A stretch of DNA of 64,000 bases from Mucilaginibacter sp. OK283 (GCF_900110415.1 NZ_FODR01000003.1:1-64000); one strand, 5' to 3'; counted from the stretch's first letter, positions 42,950 to 51,376 are shown. Numbers and translations are program-made. The notes: generated by a model not told the origin, from the letters alone.

Positions 42950-43525
42950 TTAGGAAAGCATCCGTTTGCGGATACGGCTCAAACTTTCGGGTTTCATGCC
43001 CAAAAACGAAGCTATGTATTGCACCGGTACATGGTGAATGATAGCCGGATAGTTTTCGATAAGTTTTTTATATCGCTGCTCTGCTGTTAATGTGGCAAGT
43101 TCTTTTGAACGGTTCTCGTTGTAAGCTATAGATTGCTGAAATACTTCAATACTGAAATCTTTAAACGCTGCGCTTTTACTGGTTAGCCTGTCTAAATTGG
43201 TTTTTGTGATCCTAAGCAATTCACATTCGGTAATGCATTCTACACTTTCATCGGCTTTAGTTTGATTGATAAAATGAAAGTAAGAAGTTAAAAAGCCGGG
43301 CGGACAATTAATATGAGTTGTTACTTCGTCGCCATTTTCGTTGTAATGAAAAATACGCATAAAGCCTTTTATAACAAAATACAAGTATTGGGGTACGTAA
43401 CCGGCTTGTTCAACAATTCTGTTTTTAGGCAACAACACCGGCTCAAAACATGCTTTGCATAAATCGTTATCAGCTTCTGTTAGCGGTCCCTTTTGAGATA
43501 TTATATTTAGCAAGTGCTTGTGCAT
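42950..43525 (-). CDS. Crp/Fnr family transcription regulator
   Basis: A 191-residue regulator with an N-terminal cyclic-nucleotide-binding-fold domain (about 25-115: NRIVEQAGYVPQYLYFVIKGFMRIFHYNENGDEVTTHI) and a C-terminal winged helix (VQYIASFLGMKPESLSRIRKRML). No cysteine cluster for an iron-sulfur centre is seen, and the cAMP-contact residues are not conserved, as in most Bacteroidota members. It precedes the extended dehydrogenase gene on the same strand and is a plausible regulator of it. Confidence 0.92.
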   Translation of the reverse strand: MHKHLLNIISQKGPLTEADNDLCKACFEPVLLPKNRIVEQAGYVPQYLYFVIKGFMRIFHYNENGDEVTTHINCPPGFLTSYFHFINQTKADESVECITECELLRITKTNLDRLTSKSAAFKDFSIEVFQQSIAYNENRSKELATLTAEQRYKKLIENYPAIIHHVPVQYIASFLGMKPESLSRIRKRMLS

Positions 43526-43537
43526 ACCGCCAAGTTA

Positions 43538-43810
43538 TCAATAAGTAACACTATTTTGTCGAAAGATCTCGTTTTGTGTTAAGCAGATCAATTGCAATAC
43601 ATAAGCATCGGCTGGTGCGGTGAAAACACCGACCAGAAGCTGAATAGGCTTGTTTAAAATTCCCACGCTTACATAAGCCAATGCCTTGCTGTTTTCCTTA
43701 TCAATCACAATACCCTTAAGTGTAATATTTTCGGCAGTGTTAGCCTGGGCGAGAACATGTGAGGCAGTTATACATACCAGGAAAAGCAATAGTAACGGTT
43801 TTATGGTCAT
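43538..43810 (-). pseudogene. Truncated front of a secreted carboxypeptidase-regulatory-domain protein
   Basis: From the ATG at 43810 the frame gives a clean signal peptide (MTIKPLLLLFLVCITASHVLAQ) and the first strands of a regulatory domain (LKGIVIDKENSKALAYVSVGILNKPI). After NKPI the expected turn and next strand are missing and the frame runs into unrelated residues before a stop 12 bp from the Crp gene. I read it as the 5' remnant of a larger envelope protein or TonB receptor cut by a deletion. A TonB gene is not present downstream. Confidence 0.65.
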
Positions 43811-43995
43811 GATGAGGCGGATTGTTGTAGGCGGATACCAACCCAACAGGTAGGTTGTTTTAACACATTTATTATAAGGCTTATTGTTAAATATATTTTG
43901 ATGTTAGCTTCTCCCTGGGGTATGGCCCTTCTTTAAACAATCTGCAGGGGACAAAGCGTAGAAAAATCTATACCTTAGTTCTAACCTAAAATCAT

Positions 43996-44574
43996 ATGAA
44001 GTACTGCCTTATGTTTTTTACTACGCTAATCTTTCTTGCTGCTTGTGATAAACAATCGCGACGGAACAATGAGATCACCAAAATTGAGATTGCTACCACG
44101 GGATGTTTTGGTTTTTGCCAGCCTACTGTCGTGAGCGTCGATAGCTCTCTTACCTATCGATATTGGGGAGAAAAGCCCTATTTCCTTTCTTCGACAGACA
44201 GCGGCAAAAATAAAAAGCTAATAGGGTACTATTCCGCGAAGATAAGCCAGGCGTATTGGGACACCTTGAACATGAAACTCGAAAACATTAACTATAAGCG
44301 TTTGGATACTATGTACAATTATACGGTTGATGACGAAAGCCTCGAGGTATTTATACATTATGGACATGAAGTAAAACGTATAAGGGCACAGTCCGGGAGT
44401 TTACCCAACGGCGTAGGGGAGGCGTTCTACTACATAATCAAAAGTTATAAAGTCGTCAAACCAGCACCAACCAAGGACACCTTTATATTCGAATCGAAAT
44501 TAAAACCCTTTCCGGGATCGGATGTTCGGGACATCAGGTTTCCACCGCCAACAAAAAAGGAGAAGGAAGATTAA
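43996..44574 (+). CDS. DUF6438-like lipoprotein
   Basis: A 192-residue lipoprotein: signal with lipobox IFLAAC at about residues 12-17, then EITKIEIATTGCFGFCQPTVVSVDSSLTYRYWGE, which matches the DUF6438 pattern with a Cys pair (CFGFC) that may be a disulfide or metal site. The rest is a mixed sheet (YNYTVDDESLEVFIHYGHEVKRIRA) and a Lys/Pro-rich tail. The function is unknown. A decayed partial copy of this gene lies 3 kb downstream at 46943-47060. Confidence 0.82.
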   Translation: MKYCLMFFTTLIFLAACDKQSRRNNEITKIEIATTGCFGFCQPTVVSVDSSLTYRYWGEKPYFLSSTDSGKNKKLIGYYSAKISQAYWDTLNMKLENINYKRLDTMYNYTVDDESLEVFIHYGHEVKRIRAQSGSLPNGVGEAFYYIIKSYKVVKPAPTKDTFIFESKLKPFPGSDVRDIRFPPPTKKEKED

Positions 44575-44685
44575 ATAATTGTTTAATATGGATGGCTTAC
44601 GGCCTCATTGGCTGTTGTTGTGAAATAGCGATCAAAGCTGAAACACGTACAGTTCTTGCTACCGCCCGGGTGGAAAATATCACTA

Positions 44686-45576
44686 TCAGTTAACCAATTG
44701 CTTTTTAAACTGGTTGGGGCTAATACCCGTTTCTTTTTTAAAAAGCCTCGAAAAATAGGGGAGGTTTTCAAAACCGAGCTGGTAGGCTATTTCGGAAACA
44801 CTGTGATCATCGCCCATGAGCCGGTTTTTGGCCTCGTTCACCAGGTAAATATGGATTAGTTCGATGGCTGTTTTACCGGTTTCCTGTTTCAGCAGATCGC
44901 TCAGGTAACGTGGCGACAGGTTGAGGCGTGATGCCAGCGTGCTTACCGAAGGCAGTCCCTGGGTAACTAATAAGCCTTTTTTGAAGTACGTGGCCAGTGC
45001 ATCATTGAATTTTGAAACAGTTTTGCCCGATAGCTCGCGCCGGTTGATAAACTGACGCTTATAAAACCGCTGCGAATATTTAAGCATCGAATCGATGTGC
45101 GTAAGCATAATATCGCGGCTGTACTCGTCGGTATTACTGCGGTATTCGGTATCTATTTTGTAAAAAAGGTCCCAGATGATTTGCTCTTCCTGCGGAGAGA
45201 GGTGTAGCGCCTCGTTGGTTTCGTAATCAAAAAAAGGGTATTTGTTGATCTCGGTATGCAACACATGGCCGTTCAAAAAATCCTCATGGATGAAGATGAT
45301 AAAAGCATCGTCCTCATACTCCACGCTGCTAAATTCAATGATTTGCCGCGGTTTTACAAACATCATACTGCCGTTATCATGATCGTATTTGGTACGGCCA
45401 TATTTGATAACGCCCGACTTTAGTTTTTTAAAGCCTATCATATAAAAATCGGATGTAAACTCCCTGTCGCCAAGGCTGCAGGTTTGCGTGCACCGCTGTA
45501 TACTGATGAGCGGATTCTCGGGCGGGGCGTAACCGTTGGCACGGTGCATATCGGTTAAATTTTTAAAATGCTGCAT
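44686..45576 (-). CDS. AraC family transcription regulator
   Basis: A 296-residue regulator. The N-terminal 190 residues form a cupin-like sensing domain (DREFTSDFYMIGFKKLKSGVIKYG). The C-terminal AraC double helix-turn-helix is intact: VSTLASRLNLSPRYLSDLLKQETGKTAIELI and VSEIAYQLGFENLPYFSRLFKKETGISPNQFKKQ. It follows an SDR gene on the same strand (70-bp gap), a very common pair in which the AraC protein controls the oxidoreductase. The ligand is unknown. Confidence 0.94.
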   Translation of the reverse strand: MQHFKNLTDMHRANGYAPPENPLISIQRCTQTCSLGDREFTSDFYMIGFKKLKSGVIKYGRTKYDHDNGSMMFVKPRQIIEFSSVEYEDDAFIIFIHEDFLNGHVLHTEINKYPFFDYETNEALHLSPQEEQIIWDLFYKIDTEYRSNTDEYSRDIMLTHIDSMLKYSQRFYKRQFINRRELSGKTVSKFNDALATYFKKGLLVTQGLPSVSTLASRLNLSPRYLSDLLKQETGKTAIELIHIYLVNEAKNRLMGDDHSVSEIAYQLGFENLPYFSRLFKKETGISPNQFKKQLVN

Positions 45577-45645
45577 AACGTTAAATAATAAAACAAATTT
45601 ACGCCGAAAACCGGCGTAAATTATGTCAGTGTAATACCATTAAAA

Positions 45646-46464
45646 TTATTTGCCCTGTGCGGCGGCCGATATCTCTTTCCAGCTTTCCCACTCGGCAATG
45701 CGGCCATCATAAACCTGTTTTACCCATGGGTAAGCCTGGCTGCCCAATAACAAACGCAACGGCGGGTTCCCGCTGTCTATAAGCTTCAATACGGCGTCGC
45801 TGGTTGCTTCGGGTATACCAAAAATGTCATCGGTTATGCCGGCCTGGAAAGCGGCACGCACGGCATCATACTCGGGCATAGCCACGGTTTGTGCAGATGA
45901 AGCGCCGGCCCAATCAGTTGCAAAGCCGTTAGGTTCAATCAGGGTAACATTAATGCCAAAGCCTTTTACTTCAGTAGCCAGCGTTTCGCTCAAGCCTTCC
46001 ACGGCAAATTTTGATGCATTATATAAACCCAGCACCGGCAGGGTAGCATGGCCCAATACGCTCGAAACCTGGATGATGTGGCCATGGCCCTGCTGGCGCA
46101 TTACAGGTAATACGGCCTGGGTTAACCACAGCAAACCAAAAAAGTTGGTTTCTATCTGGCCGCGGGCTTCCTGCTCGGTAGTTTCTTCAATAGTACCAAA
46201 TAAGCCATAGCCGGCATTGTTAATCAGTACATCTATGCTGCCAAAATGTGCTTTTGCTTTGTTGATGGCGGCAACGCCGGCGGCGCGGTCGTTAACATCC
46301 AGTTGCAGGGGTAAAATATTGTCGCCGTATTTGGTTACCAGGTCATCAAGGGTACTTAGGTCGCGGGCTGTTGCTACTACTTTATCGCCGCGTTGCAGTA
46401 ATGCTTCGGCCCATAATTTACCGAAACCACGTGAGGCGCCGGTAATAAAAATTGTTTTTGCCAT
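45646..46464 (-). CDS. Short-chain dehydrogenase/reductase
   Basis: A 272-residue classical SDR. The cofactor loop is TGASRGFGKLWAEAL (TGxxxGxG), NNAGYG follows, the catalytic set is the Ser in VSSVLGHATLP and YNASKFA (YxxxK), with IEPNGFATDW as the usual PG-type loop. It reduces or oxidises an unknown alcohol or carbonyl with NAD(P). It is probably first in a two-gene unit with the AraC regulator downstream. Confidence 0.94.
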   Translation of the reverse strand: MAKTIFITGASRGFGKLWAEALLQRGDKVVATARDLSTLDDLVTKYGDNILPLQLDVNDRAAGVAAINKAKAHFGSIDVLINNAGYGLFGTIEETTEQEARGQIETNFFGLLWLTQAVLPVMRQQGHGHIIQVSSVLGHATLPVLGLYNASKFAVEGLSETLATEVKGFGINVTLIEPNGFATDWAGASSAQTVAMPEYDAVRAAFQAGITDDIFGIPEATSDAVLKLIDSGNPPLRLLLGSQAYPWVKQVYDGRIAEWESWKEISAAAQGK

Positions 46465-46620
46465 TGTTTTGTTGTTTTAATTATGACACAAATGTATAGC
46501 GCCTTTTGCCGCTCCATTTATACGGAAGTGGGGAAGAATGATACATTTTAACGTAAGCGGCGCGGGACAGTAATGGGAGTGTCATGTTGAGGGGGAAAGC
46601 AATATATTGTACATTCGCTA

Positions 46621-46821
46621 ATGCGCAACTGGAAAACAAGATATAAGGCTTTACTTGCAATAGCCATCATCGGGTTGGGTAATTTCCTCTTTATTTATGC
46701 ATGGACACATGCATCGCCTGGGCCTGTATTGGGTAACCTGTTCGGCGTATTAGATGTAATCCTTACCGGCGGTGGGGCCGTATATCTTCTTATCGCGATA
46801 ATTGATAAGCTGCGGCGATAA
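46621..46821 (+). CDS. Small membrane protein
   Basis: A 66-residue protein with two membrane segments (about 9-27, ALLAIAIIGLGNFLFIYAW, and 39-60, VLDVILTGGGAVYLLIAII) and basic ends (MRNWKTRYK, DKLRR). The arrangement is protein-like, but I do not recognise it. It is divergent from the SDR gene and followed by a decayed gene. Confidence 0.55.
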   Translation: MRNWKTRYKALLAIAIIGLGNFLFIYAWTHASPGPVLGNLFGVLDVILTGGGAVYLLIAIIDKLRR

Positions 46822-46942
46822 GCAGAGTATATTTGGCGTACCAAAGCAACTTTATTTGTTGCTCATCCATGATAAAAATTGCGTCTTATTAAGGTGATAA
46901 TAACCTCAGTTAATATCTAACTTAGCTTCAATCTATAACTAT

Positions 46943-47060
46943 ATGAAGTGCTGCCTAATCTTTTTTATCACTGTAGTTTTTTAACAGTTTGTAGTAAACA
47001 GCCACGATGGAACAACGAGATCACCGAAATTGAGATTGCCACCGGGGGATGTTTTGGCCC
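46943..47060 (+). pseudogene. Decayed 5' copy of the DUF6438 lipoprotein gene
   Basis: The DNA is closely similar to the first 110 bases of the gene at 43996 (ATGAAGTNCTGCCT..., AACGAGATCACCGAAATTGAG, GGATGTTTTGG). A T-run has lost one base, so the frame from the ATG ends at TAA after 13 codons; reading on in the shifted frame gives VCSKQPRWNNEITEIEIATGGCFG. Similarity stops right after CFG, where unrelated DNA begins. It is a duplicated and truncated gene front. Confidence 0.85.
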
Positions 47061-47117
47061 TTTACCGTCCCCGCGAAGACAGAAATTCATTATTATTTAC
47101 CTGTGTTTTTGCCTTAA

Positions 47118-47152
47118 CTTTATACCATTGGAGAGATTTCGTTGGGACAGAA
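47118..47152. repeat. Diverged end of the CATTGGAGAGAC inverted repeat
   Basis: TTAACTTTATACCATTGGAG followed by AGA...GGGACAG resembles the right arm at 50503-50540 (TTAACTTAATAGCATTGGAG then AGACCCCGCGGGGACAG). It lies just past the break in the DUF6438 pseudogene. Confidence 0.55.
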
Positions 47153-47221
47153 AATGATGCAAATGGAATGGTAACCGGAGGTAACCGCTGTGTTGTTTGC
47201 TAAAAATAAAAACAATGATTC

Positions 47222-48043
47222 ATGAATGATACGTCGACTAATGCACCTTCCCCTGGTTTGCCGGGAGAAACTGCGATTCAATATGATCAATTTTTTGGTC
47301 CGTTATACTTTGAACCATATGCCATAGAGGTTGCAAAACGAATTGACCCGGCCCCGGTTTCTATTGTACTGGAAATTGCGGCCGGAACAGGCCGTGTTAC
47401 CCGCCATATCCGGGAACGTATTCCGCCCGCGGCAAAACTAATTGCTTCGGATATTAGCGGGGATATGTTGGCCGTAGCCCAAAAAAAATTAAGCCATCTT
47501 GATATCGACTGGCAAAATATAGATGCCCAACAACTTCCTTTTGATGACAATAGCATCGACATGGTTATATGTTGCTTCGGGTATATGTTTGTTCCGGATA
47601 AGCCAAAGGCGTTTGCAGAGGCATACCGGGTGCTAAAACCGGGTGGCTTATTTTTATTTACAACATGGGATAAGCTGGAGAACAACGCTGCGTCATCTTC
47701 CTGCAGAACTATCGCACAACAATACCTGGAAGAGCCATTGCCCGAATCTTATAATCTTGCTACCTCGATGAGTGATGAGGCCGTTATAACACCATTATTA
47801 CAGCATGCCGGGTTTGCAAAAATATCAATAGAAAAAGTACAACTTTTTGCCGTTAGTCCAACGGCAAAAGAAGCAACAGACGGTCTTGTAGCGTGGGGGC
47901 CTGTTTATGAGGAGATCAAAAAGCGTAATCCTGCCTGGATAGACGAGATGAAAATTAAGGTGGAAAAAGAACTCGCCGAGAAATTCGGAGCTGCTCCCAT
48001 GGTTGCTCCAATAAGTGCTGTAATCAGCCAGGCGCGGAAATAG
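47222..48043 (+). CDS. SAM-dependent class I methyltransferase
   Basis: A 273-residue methyltransferase. Motif I VLEIAAGTGRVTRHI binds the methionine part of S-adenosylmethionine, followed by the acidic strand LIASDISGDMLAVAQKKL, motif II-like IDMVICCFGYMFVPD and LKPGGLFLFTTWD. The C-terminal cap (residues about 165-273) would define the acceptor, which cannot be told. The ATG at 47222 has no strong ribosome site. It is monocistronic, with a long repeat downstream. Confidence 0.92.
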   Translation: MNDTSTNAPSPGLPGETAIQYDQFFGPLYFEPYAIEVAKRIDPAPVSIVLEIAAGTGRVTRHIRERIPPAAKLIASDISGDMLAVAQKKLSHLDIDWQNIDAQQLPFDDNSIDMVICCFGYMFVPDKPKAFAEAYRVLKPGGLFLFTTWDKLENNAASSSCRTIAQQYLEEPLPESYNLATSMSDEAVITPLLQHAGFAKISIEKVQLFAVSPTAKEATDGLVAWGPVYEEIKKRNPAWIDEMKIKVEKELAEKFGAAPMVAPISAVISQARK

Positions 48044-48103
48044 TTAGGACAACTTTGTTTGAAAGAAAATCGGAGGTGGTTTAGTTTGCTGGTACCCGCC
48101 GTT

Positions 48104-48341
48104 GTTGGTGTTGTCACCTCCATAGGTGTTCGGAAGAAATAAAAAAAGCGCAGGGATGTGCGATTCCTTCCCTGGGGAAGGGGAGGTAGGGGTTAAATCA
48201 GCCGTTCAAGCCGCTTTGCAACTCGCCGCTCGTATAGACCCCTCCCTGCCTTTGCGCTCATTTCCGACCGCACCCCTCCCGTGGGGAGGGAACTAAAAAG
48301 TCTTCCGAACACCTATGCTGTCACCTCCAACAAGGGCGGAG
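48104..48341. repeat. TGTGCGATTCCTTCC long repeat, copy 2, with inverted ends
   Basis: The repeat body matches 41674-41855. Here it is flanked by perfect 16-bp inverted arms ATAGGTGTTCGGAAGA (48122-48137) and TCTTCCGAACACCTAT (48301-48316). The word TGTCACCTCC also stands on both sides. The structure looks like an inserted non-coding unit of about 240 bp. Confidence 0.85.
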
Positions 48342-48345
48342 AAAC

Positions 48346-48798
48346 TCAGTGACTCCCCAGCTCCTGCGCCAGGCCGATAAGAAGCCCCTCGGTTCCGCGA
48401 ATGTAGCAGAGCCGGTATGAGTTCTCGTACTTAACCACCTCGCCTACAAGCTGGGCACCATGCTTGCTGAGCCTGGATATCATTTCGTCGAGGTTTTCAA
48501 CAGTGAACATCGCACGCAGGTAGCCCAGCGCGTTCACCGGGGCTGTACGGTGGTCTGAAATTACAGGCGGATTAACAAATCGCGAAAGCTCGAGGCGGTT
48601 ATGGCCATCCGGGGTAACCATCATGGCAATTTCTACGCGCTGAGAACCCAGCCCGGTAATGCGGCCCGCCCATTCACCTTCTACGGTAGCCCGTCCTTCA
48701 AGCTTCAGGCCTATTTCTGTAAAAAAGGATATGGCGTTATCGAGGGATTCTACAACGATGCCCATATTGTCCATTCTTATTAATTCGTTTTCAGCCAT
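48346..48798 (-). CDS. VOC family protein (glyoxalase/bleomycin-resistance fold)
   Basis: A 150-residue protein with the two beta-alpha-beta-beta-beta units of the vicinal oxygen chelate fold: RMDNMGIVVESLDNAISFFTEIG as first unit, and AMFTVENLDEMISRLSKHGAQLVGE with YIRGTEGLLIGLAQEL as second. Candidate metal ligands are the His in TPDGHNRLELS and the Glu in GTEGLLIGL. The reaction is unknown. It has an AAGGAG ribosome site 8 bases before the ATG. The stop lies just beyond a long repeat. Confidence 0.9.
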   Translation of the reverse strand: MAENELIRMDNMGIVVESLDNAISFFTEIGLKLEGRATVEGEWAGRITGLGSQRVEIAMMVTPDGHNRLELSRFVNPPVISDHRTAPVNALGYLRAMFTVENLDEMISRLSKHGAQLVGEVVKYENSYRLCYIRGTEGLLIGLAQELGSH

Positions 48799-48961
48799 GG
48801 TTTTTTCTCCTTATAAATGTAAAGTAACGGTGTTCATTGAATAATTGTTTACAACAAACTTCAATGAAGTTAAACGCATTAAATTGTATGAATCGGAACC
48901 GCAGCCTATGGCAATCACTAAACCCCTGCATTTATCCCCGAAAAAAATAAAATCAAATAAA

Positions 48962-49008
48962 TTTGCGCAACTCAAAAGTTGCATATATATTTGCAACCAG
49001 CAGGTTGC
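48962..49008 (+). promoter_or_regulatory. Promoter with paired GCAAC operators (ArsR-like gene)
   Basis: A full Bacteroidota promoter is visible: TTTG at 48962-48965, 20 bp, then TATATTTG at 48986-48993. Two perfect inverted repeats overlap it: GCAACT-CAAA-AGTTGC (48967-48982) between the boxes, and GCAACC-AGCA-GGTTGC (48993-49008) at the start point. Their centres are 26 bp apart, and the inner half-sites also face each other. This looks like an autoregulatory operator for the winged-helix protein encoded at 49027. Confidence 0.75.
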
Positions 49009-49026
49009 TTATTTGAACTTTACAAC

Positions 49027-49347
49027 ATGAAACAAGATATATTCCAGGCCATAGCCGACCCGACACGAAGGGCTATTTTAACTTTAATTGCCATACAGGC
49101 ATTAACACCAAATGCCATGGCCCAAAAATTTGATATGACCCGGCAGGCCGTATCAAAACATATTAAAGTATTACACGAATGCGATTTGATTAAACCCGAG
49201 CAGAGCGGCCGGGAGATTTATTATCACTTTAACGCAAAAAAAATGCAGGAATTCGACAACTGGTTAGCCCAGTTCAGGCAAAGCTGGGAAACACAATTCA
49301 ATCAACTCGACCAATTATTATCAACAATTAAAAAAACAGAAAAATGA
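49027..49347 (+). CDS. ArsR-like winged-helix transcription repressor
   Basis: From the ATG at 49027 ([18 protein letters not shown]) the protein has 106 residues. It has the ArsR/SmtB layout: [12 protein letters not shown], recognition helix [18 protein letters not shown], and wing [13 protein letters not shown]. The metal-binding Cys motif ELCVCDL is missing, so it is of the metal-free branch that is usually paired with SRPBCC proteins. The stop overlaps the start of the next gene by four bases (ATGA). Two inverted repeats over its promoter suggest it represses its own operon. Confidence 0.93.
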   Translation: MKQDIFQAIADPTRRAILTLIAIQALTPNAMAQKFDMTRQAVSKHIKVLHECDLIKPEQSGREIYYHFNAKKMQEFDNWLAQFRQSWETQFNQLDQLLSTIKKTEK

Positions 49348-49835
49348 ACAACGATTTGCTATTTGATTTTAACGTTGACAAAGCAGCGAAAACGGTATTT
49401 ATAACCAGGGAATTTAATGCCGGCCAATCTTTAGTATGGGATGCCTTTACCAAAGCCGAATTACTGGACCAATGGGGGGCACCTGCACCTATGCGTGCCA
49501 AAACCAAGTATATGAATTTTGAAGTAGGCGGGCGGCGATTTTACGCGATGATAAGCCCCGATGGGCAGGAGCGTTGGTCGGTGCAGGAATTTACATCCAT
49601 TACCCCGAAAACCAATTTTAAGATGTACAACGCGTTTGCAGATAAAGACGAAAATCGTGAACTGCCGGGTTCTGAATGGGATTACAATTTCAGCGAACAA
49701 AATGGAATAACCAAAGTGGACATTGTCATTTTTAATGAATCGTTTGAACGAATGGAGAAATTATTGGAAGGCTTCAAAATAGGCTTTACCATGACGTTAA
49801 AAAACCTGGAAGACTTGTTGTCAACTTTATCCTGA
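49344..49835 (+). CDS. SRPBCC (AHSA1-type) domain protein
   Basis: A 163-residue helix-grip protein of the AHSA1/START-like group: [31 protein letters not shown] at the front, [28 protein letters not shown] in the sheet, and the long final helix [25 protein letters not shown]. Such proteins bind a hydrophobic ligand in a deep pocket. It is translationally coupled to the ArsR-like repressor (ATGA overlap), a frequent pair in which the pocket protein or its ligand is the repressor's target. Exact role unknown. Confidence 0.92.
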   Translation: MNNDLLFDFNVDKAAKTVFITREFNAGQSLVWDAFTKAELLDQWGAPAPMRAKTKYMNFEVGGRRFYAMISPDGQERWSVQEFTSITPKTNFKMYNAFADKDENRELPGSEWDYNFSEQNGITKVDIVIFNESFERMEKLLEGFKIGFTMTLKNLEDLLSTLS

Positions 49836-49876
49836 GATATTAAACCGAAATAATTAACAATTAAAACATAAAAATC

Positions 49877-50311
49877 ATGAGAGCAATTAATCCCTGGATC
49901 AACTTCAATGGAAATGCCGAAGAAGCATTCACTTTTTACAAATCAGTTTTTGGCGGCGAGTTTACAAAGATCATCCGTTTCAAGGACATATCGGGCCCCG
50001 AAATGCCGATAGCAGAAAATGAGGCCAATAAAATCATGTACATTGGTTTACCATTGGGTAAAAACAATGTGCTAATAGCCAATGATGTTCCCGGTTTTAT
50101 GGGTCGGGTGAGCGAAGCCGAAAACCGGTCGAAAATATATGTGAGCGCCGATAGCCGGGAAGAGGCCGAGCAAATATTTAACGGCCTGTCGGCAGGCGGA
50201 GACGTGGAAGGTCCTATTGGCGATACCCCATGGGGTACATATGCCGGCATGTTCCGGGACAAATATGGTATTGAATGGATTGTGGAATTTGATGGGAGTT
50301 ATAACGGGTAA
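49877..50311 (+). CDS. VOC family protein, PhnB-like
   Basis: A 144-residue vicinal-oxygen-chelate protein of the PhnB/YjdN-like group: INPWINFNGNAEEAFTFYKSVFGGEF at the front, NKIMYIGLPLGKNNVLIANDVPGF in the middle and TPWGTYAGMFRDKYGIEWIVEF at the end, all close to the family pattern. It lies 41 bp after the SRPBCC gene and is probably the third gene of that operon. A MITE-like nested repeat follows its stop. Confidence 0.92.
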   Translation: MRAINPWINFNGNAEEAFTFYKSVFGGEFTKIIRFKDISGPEMPIAENEANKIMYIGLPLGKNNVLIANDVPGFMGRVSEAENRSKIYVSADSREEAEQIFNGLSAGGDVEGPIGDTPWGTYAGMFRDKYGIEWIVEFDGSYNG

Positions 50312-50365
50312 ACAGACGGAGAAACCCCTGTTTTGTAACGTCATACAAACGTTCGCCGTCCCCCA

Positions 50366-50528
50366 GGGTCTCTCCAATGCTATTAAGTTAAGGCCGATTT
50401 AATATCGAACACCGAATATTCGATTTCGAATAATGAAGGAAAAACTTCGGCGTTGGATATTCGAAACTCAGTGTTCGATATTATTTTTCACTTCTGCTTC
50501 TTTTAACTTAATAGCATTGGAGAGACCC
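50366..50528. repeat. Perfect 26-bp inverted repeat with nested MITE-like element (copy 2)
   Basis: Outer arms: GGGTCTCTCCAATGCTATTA and six more bases (50366-50391) and their exact complement (50503-50528). Inside, at 50396-50484, lies a second copy of the GAACAC-ended element seen at 4526-4612, in the opposite orientation. The outer flanks are also G+C-rich and nearly complementary (GTCCCCC and CGGGGAC). Confidence 0.9.
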
Positions 50529-50581
50529 CGCGGGGACAGAAATAGCATCTGTAGTGCCAGTTTAGCCCGCATATCGCCAGC

Positions 50582-51376
50582 TTATTTTTTATCCTGTACG
50601 ATTACAGTATAAGTATAGTCAAGTTTGCGAACGGCTACGCTACTGTGTACAACCACCATTTGCAGGGGATAACCGCCTTTATTATAAGTATAATTATAAA
50701 ATTCCAGGTCGTTATCACTTATTCTGTTATTAACCGGGCTGTATATATCATTAAAAGCCTGGTACAAAACGTATAAATTGCTTTTCAGGGCCTTGAAGGG
50801 GCTATTTCTTTTATCATACTTAAAATTAGTTACAAAAGTAGGCACTGATGGATTTGAATTATTATATAAACCCCGTTTGGTGATATTGCCGTCAACGTCA
50901 TATACAAGTTGATATTGTTGTTGTCTGCCTACTATTTTTTCTGCATAGCCTTTACTATTCAGCGTAGTGACCAGGCTATCCGTCGGTGCTTCCGGATAAT
51001 GATAAAAGGTTGTCATAACATTACCCGAATAGGAATAGGTAAGCTTATTCCATGGGTAATACTGCGTTCCGGCTTTAATCACTTCTGTTATCTTTCCGGT
51101 GCCATCGTAATTTATGGTAAAACTTACTGTAAAATTCTGCGAAGCGCTTTTATAAACAACGGTATGTTTGGTTAGCTGGTGCGCATCGGTGTAAGTAAAG
51201 TTCTCCGTTTTCGTTACCGGCGCTGGCGACAGCAGTTCATTGGTTACTATGCTCTTTAAAAGATAAATGGTGTCTTTTTTGGGGACTTCGGTGTCTGTTC
51301 CCGAATTTTTGTCCTTTTTGCAACTGGCCATCAAACCCATTAATGCAACCACTATGATCATGTGTTTAAAATTCAT
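50582..51376 (-). CDS. Hypothetical lipoprotein, DUF4595-like
   Basis: From the ATG at 51376 it has 264 residues. The lipobox LMASCKKDKNSG makes it a lipoprotein. The mature part is a run of short strands with the pattern of YD-like or RHS-like hairpins seen in Bacteroidota lipoproteins: FTINYDGTGKITEVIKAGTQYY, LVYDVDGNITKRGLYNNSN, NLYVLYQAFNDIYSPVNNRISDND, YNYTYNKGGYPLQMVV. No enzyme motif. Probably at the cell surface or in the periplasm. It is monocistronic. Confidence 0.85.
   Translation of the reverse strand: MNFKHMIIVVALMGLMASCKKDKNSGTDTEVPKKDTIYLLKSIVTNELLSPAPVTKTENFTYTDAHQLTKHTVVYKSASQNFTVSFTINYDGTGKITEVIKAGTQYYPWNKLTYSYSGNVMTTFYHYPEAPTDSLVTTLNSKGYAEKIVGRQQQYQLVYDVDGNITKRGLYNNSNPSVPTFVTNFKYDKRNSPFKALKSNLYVLYQAFNDIYSPVNNRISDNDLEFYNYTYNKGGYPLQMVVVHSSVAVRKLDYTYTVIVQDKK

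Larger units (their letters stand above)
46822..47221. other. Gap holding a pseudogene and repeat end
   Basis: After about 120 A+T-rich bases comes the decayed DUF6438 copy (46943-47060), then the right end of a repeat family (47118-47152) and the leader of the methyltransferase gene. No intact gene. Confidence 0.6.
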
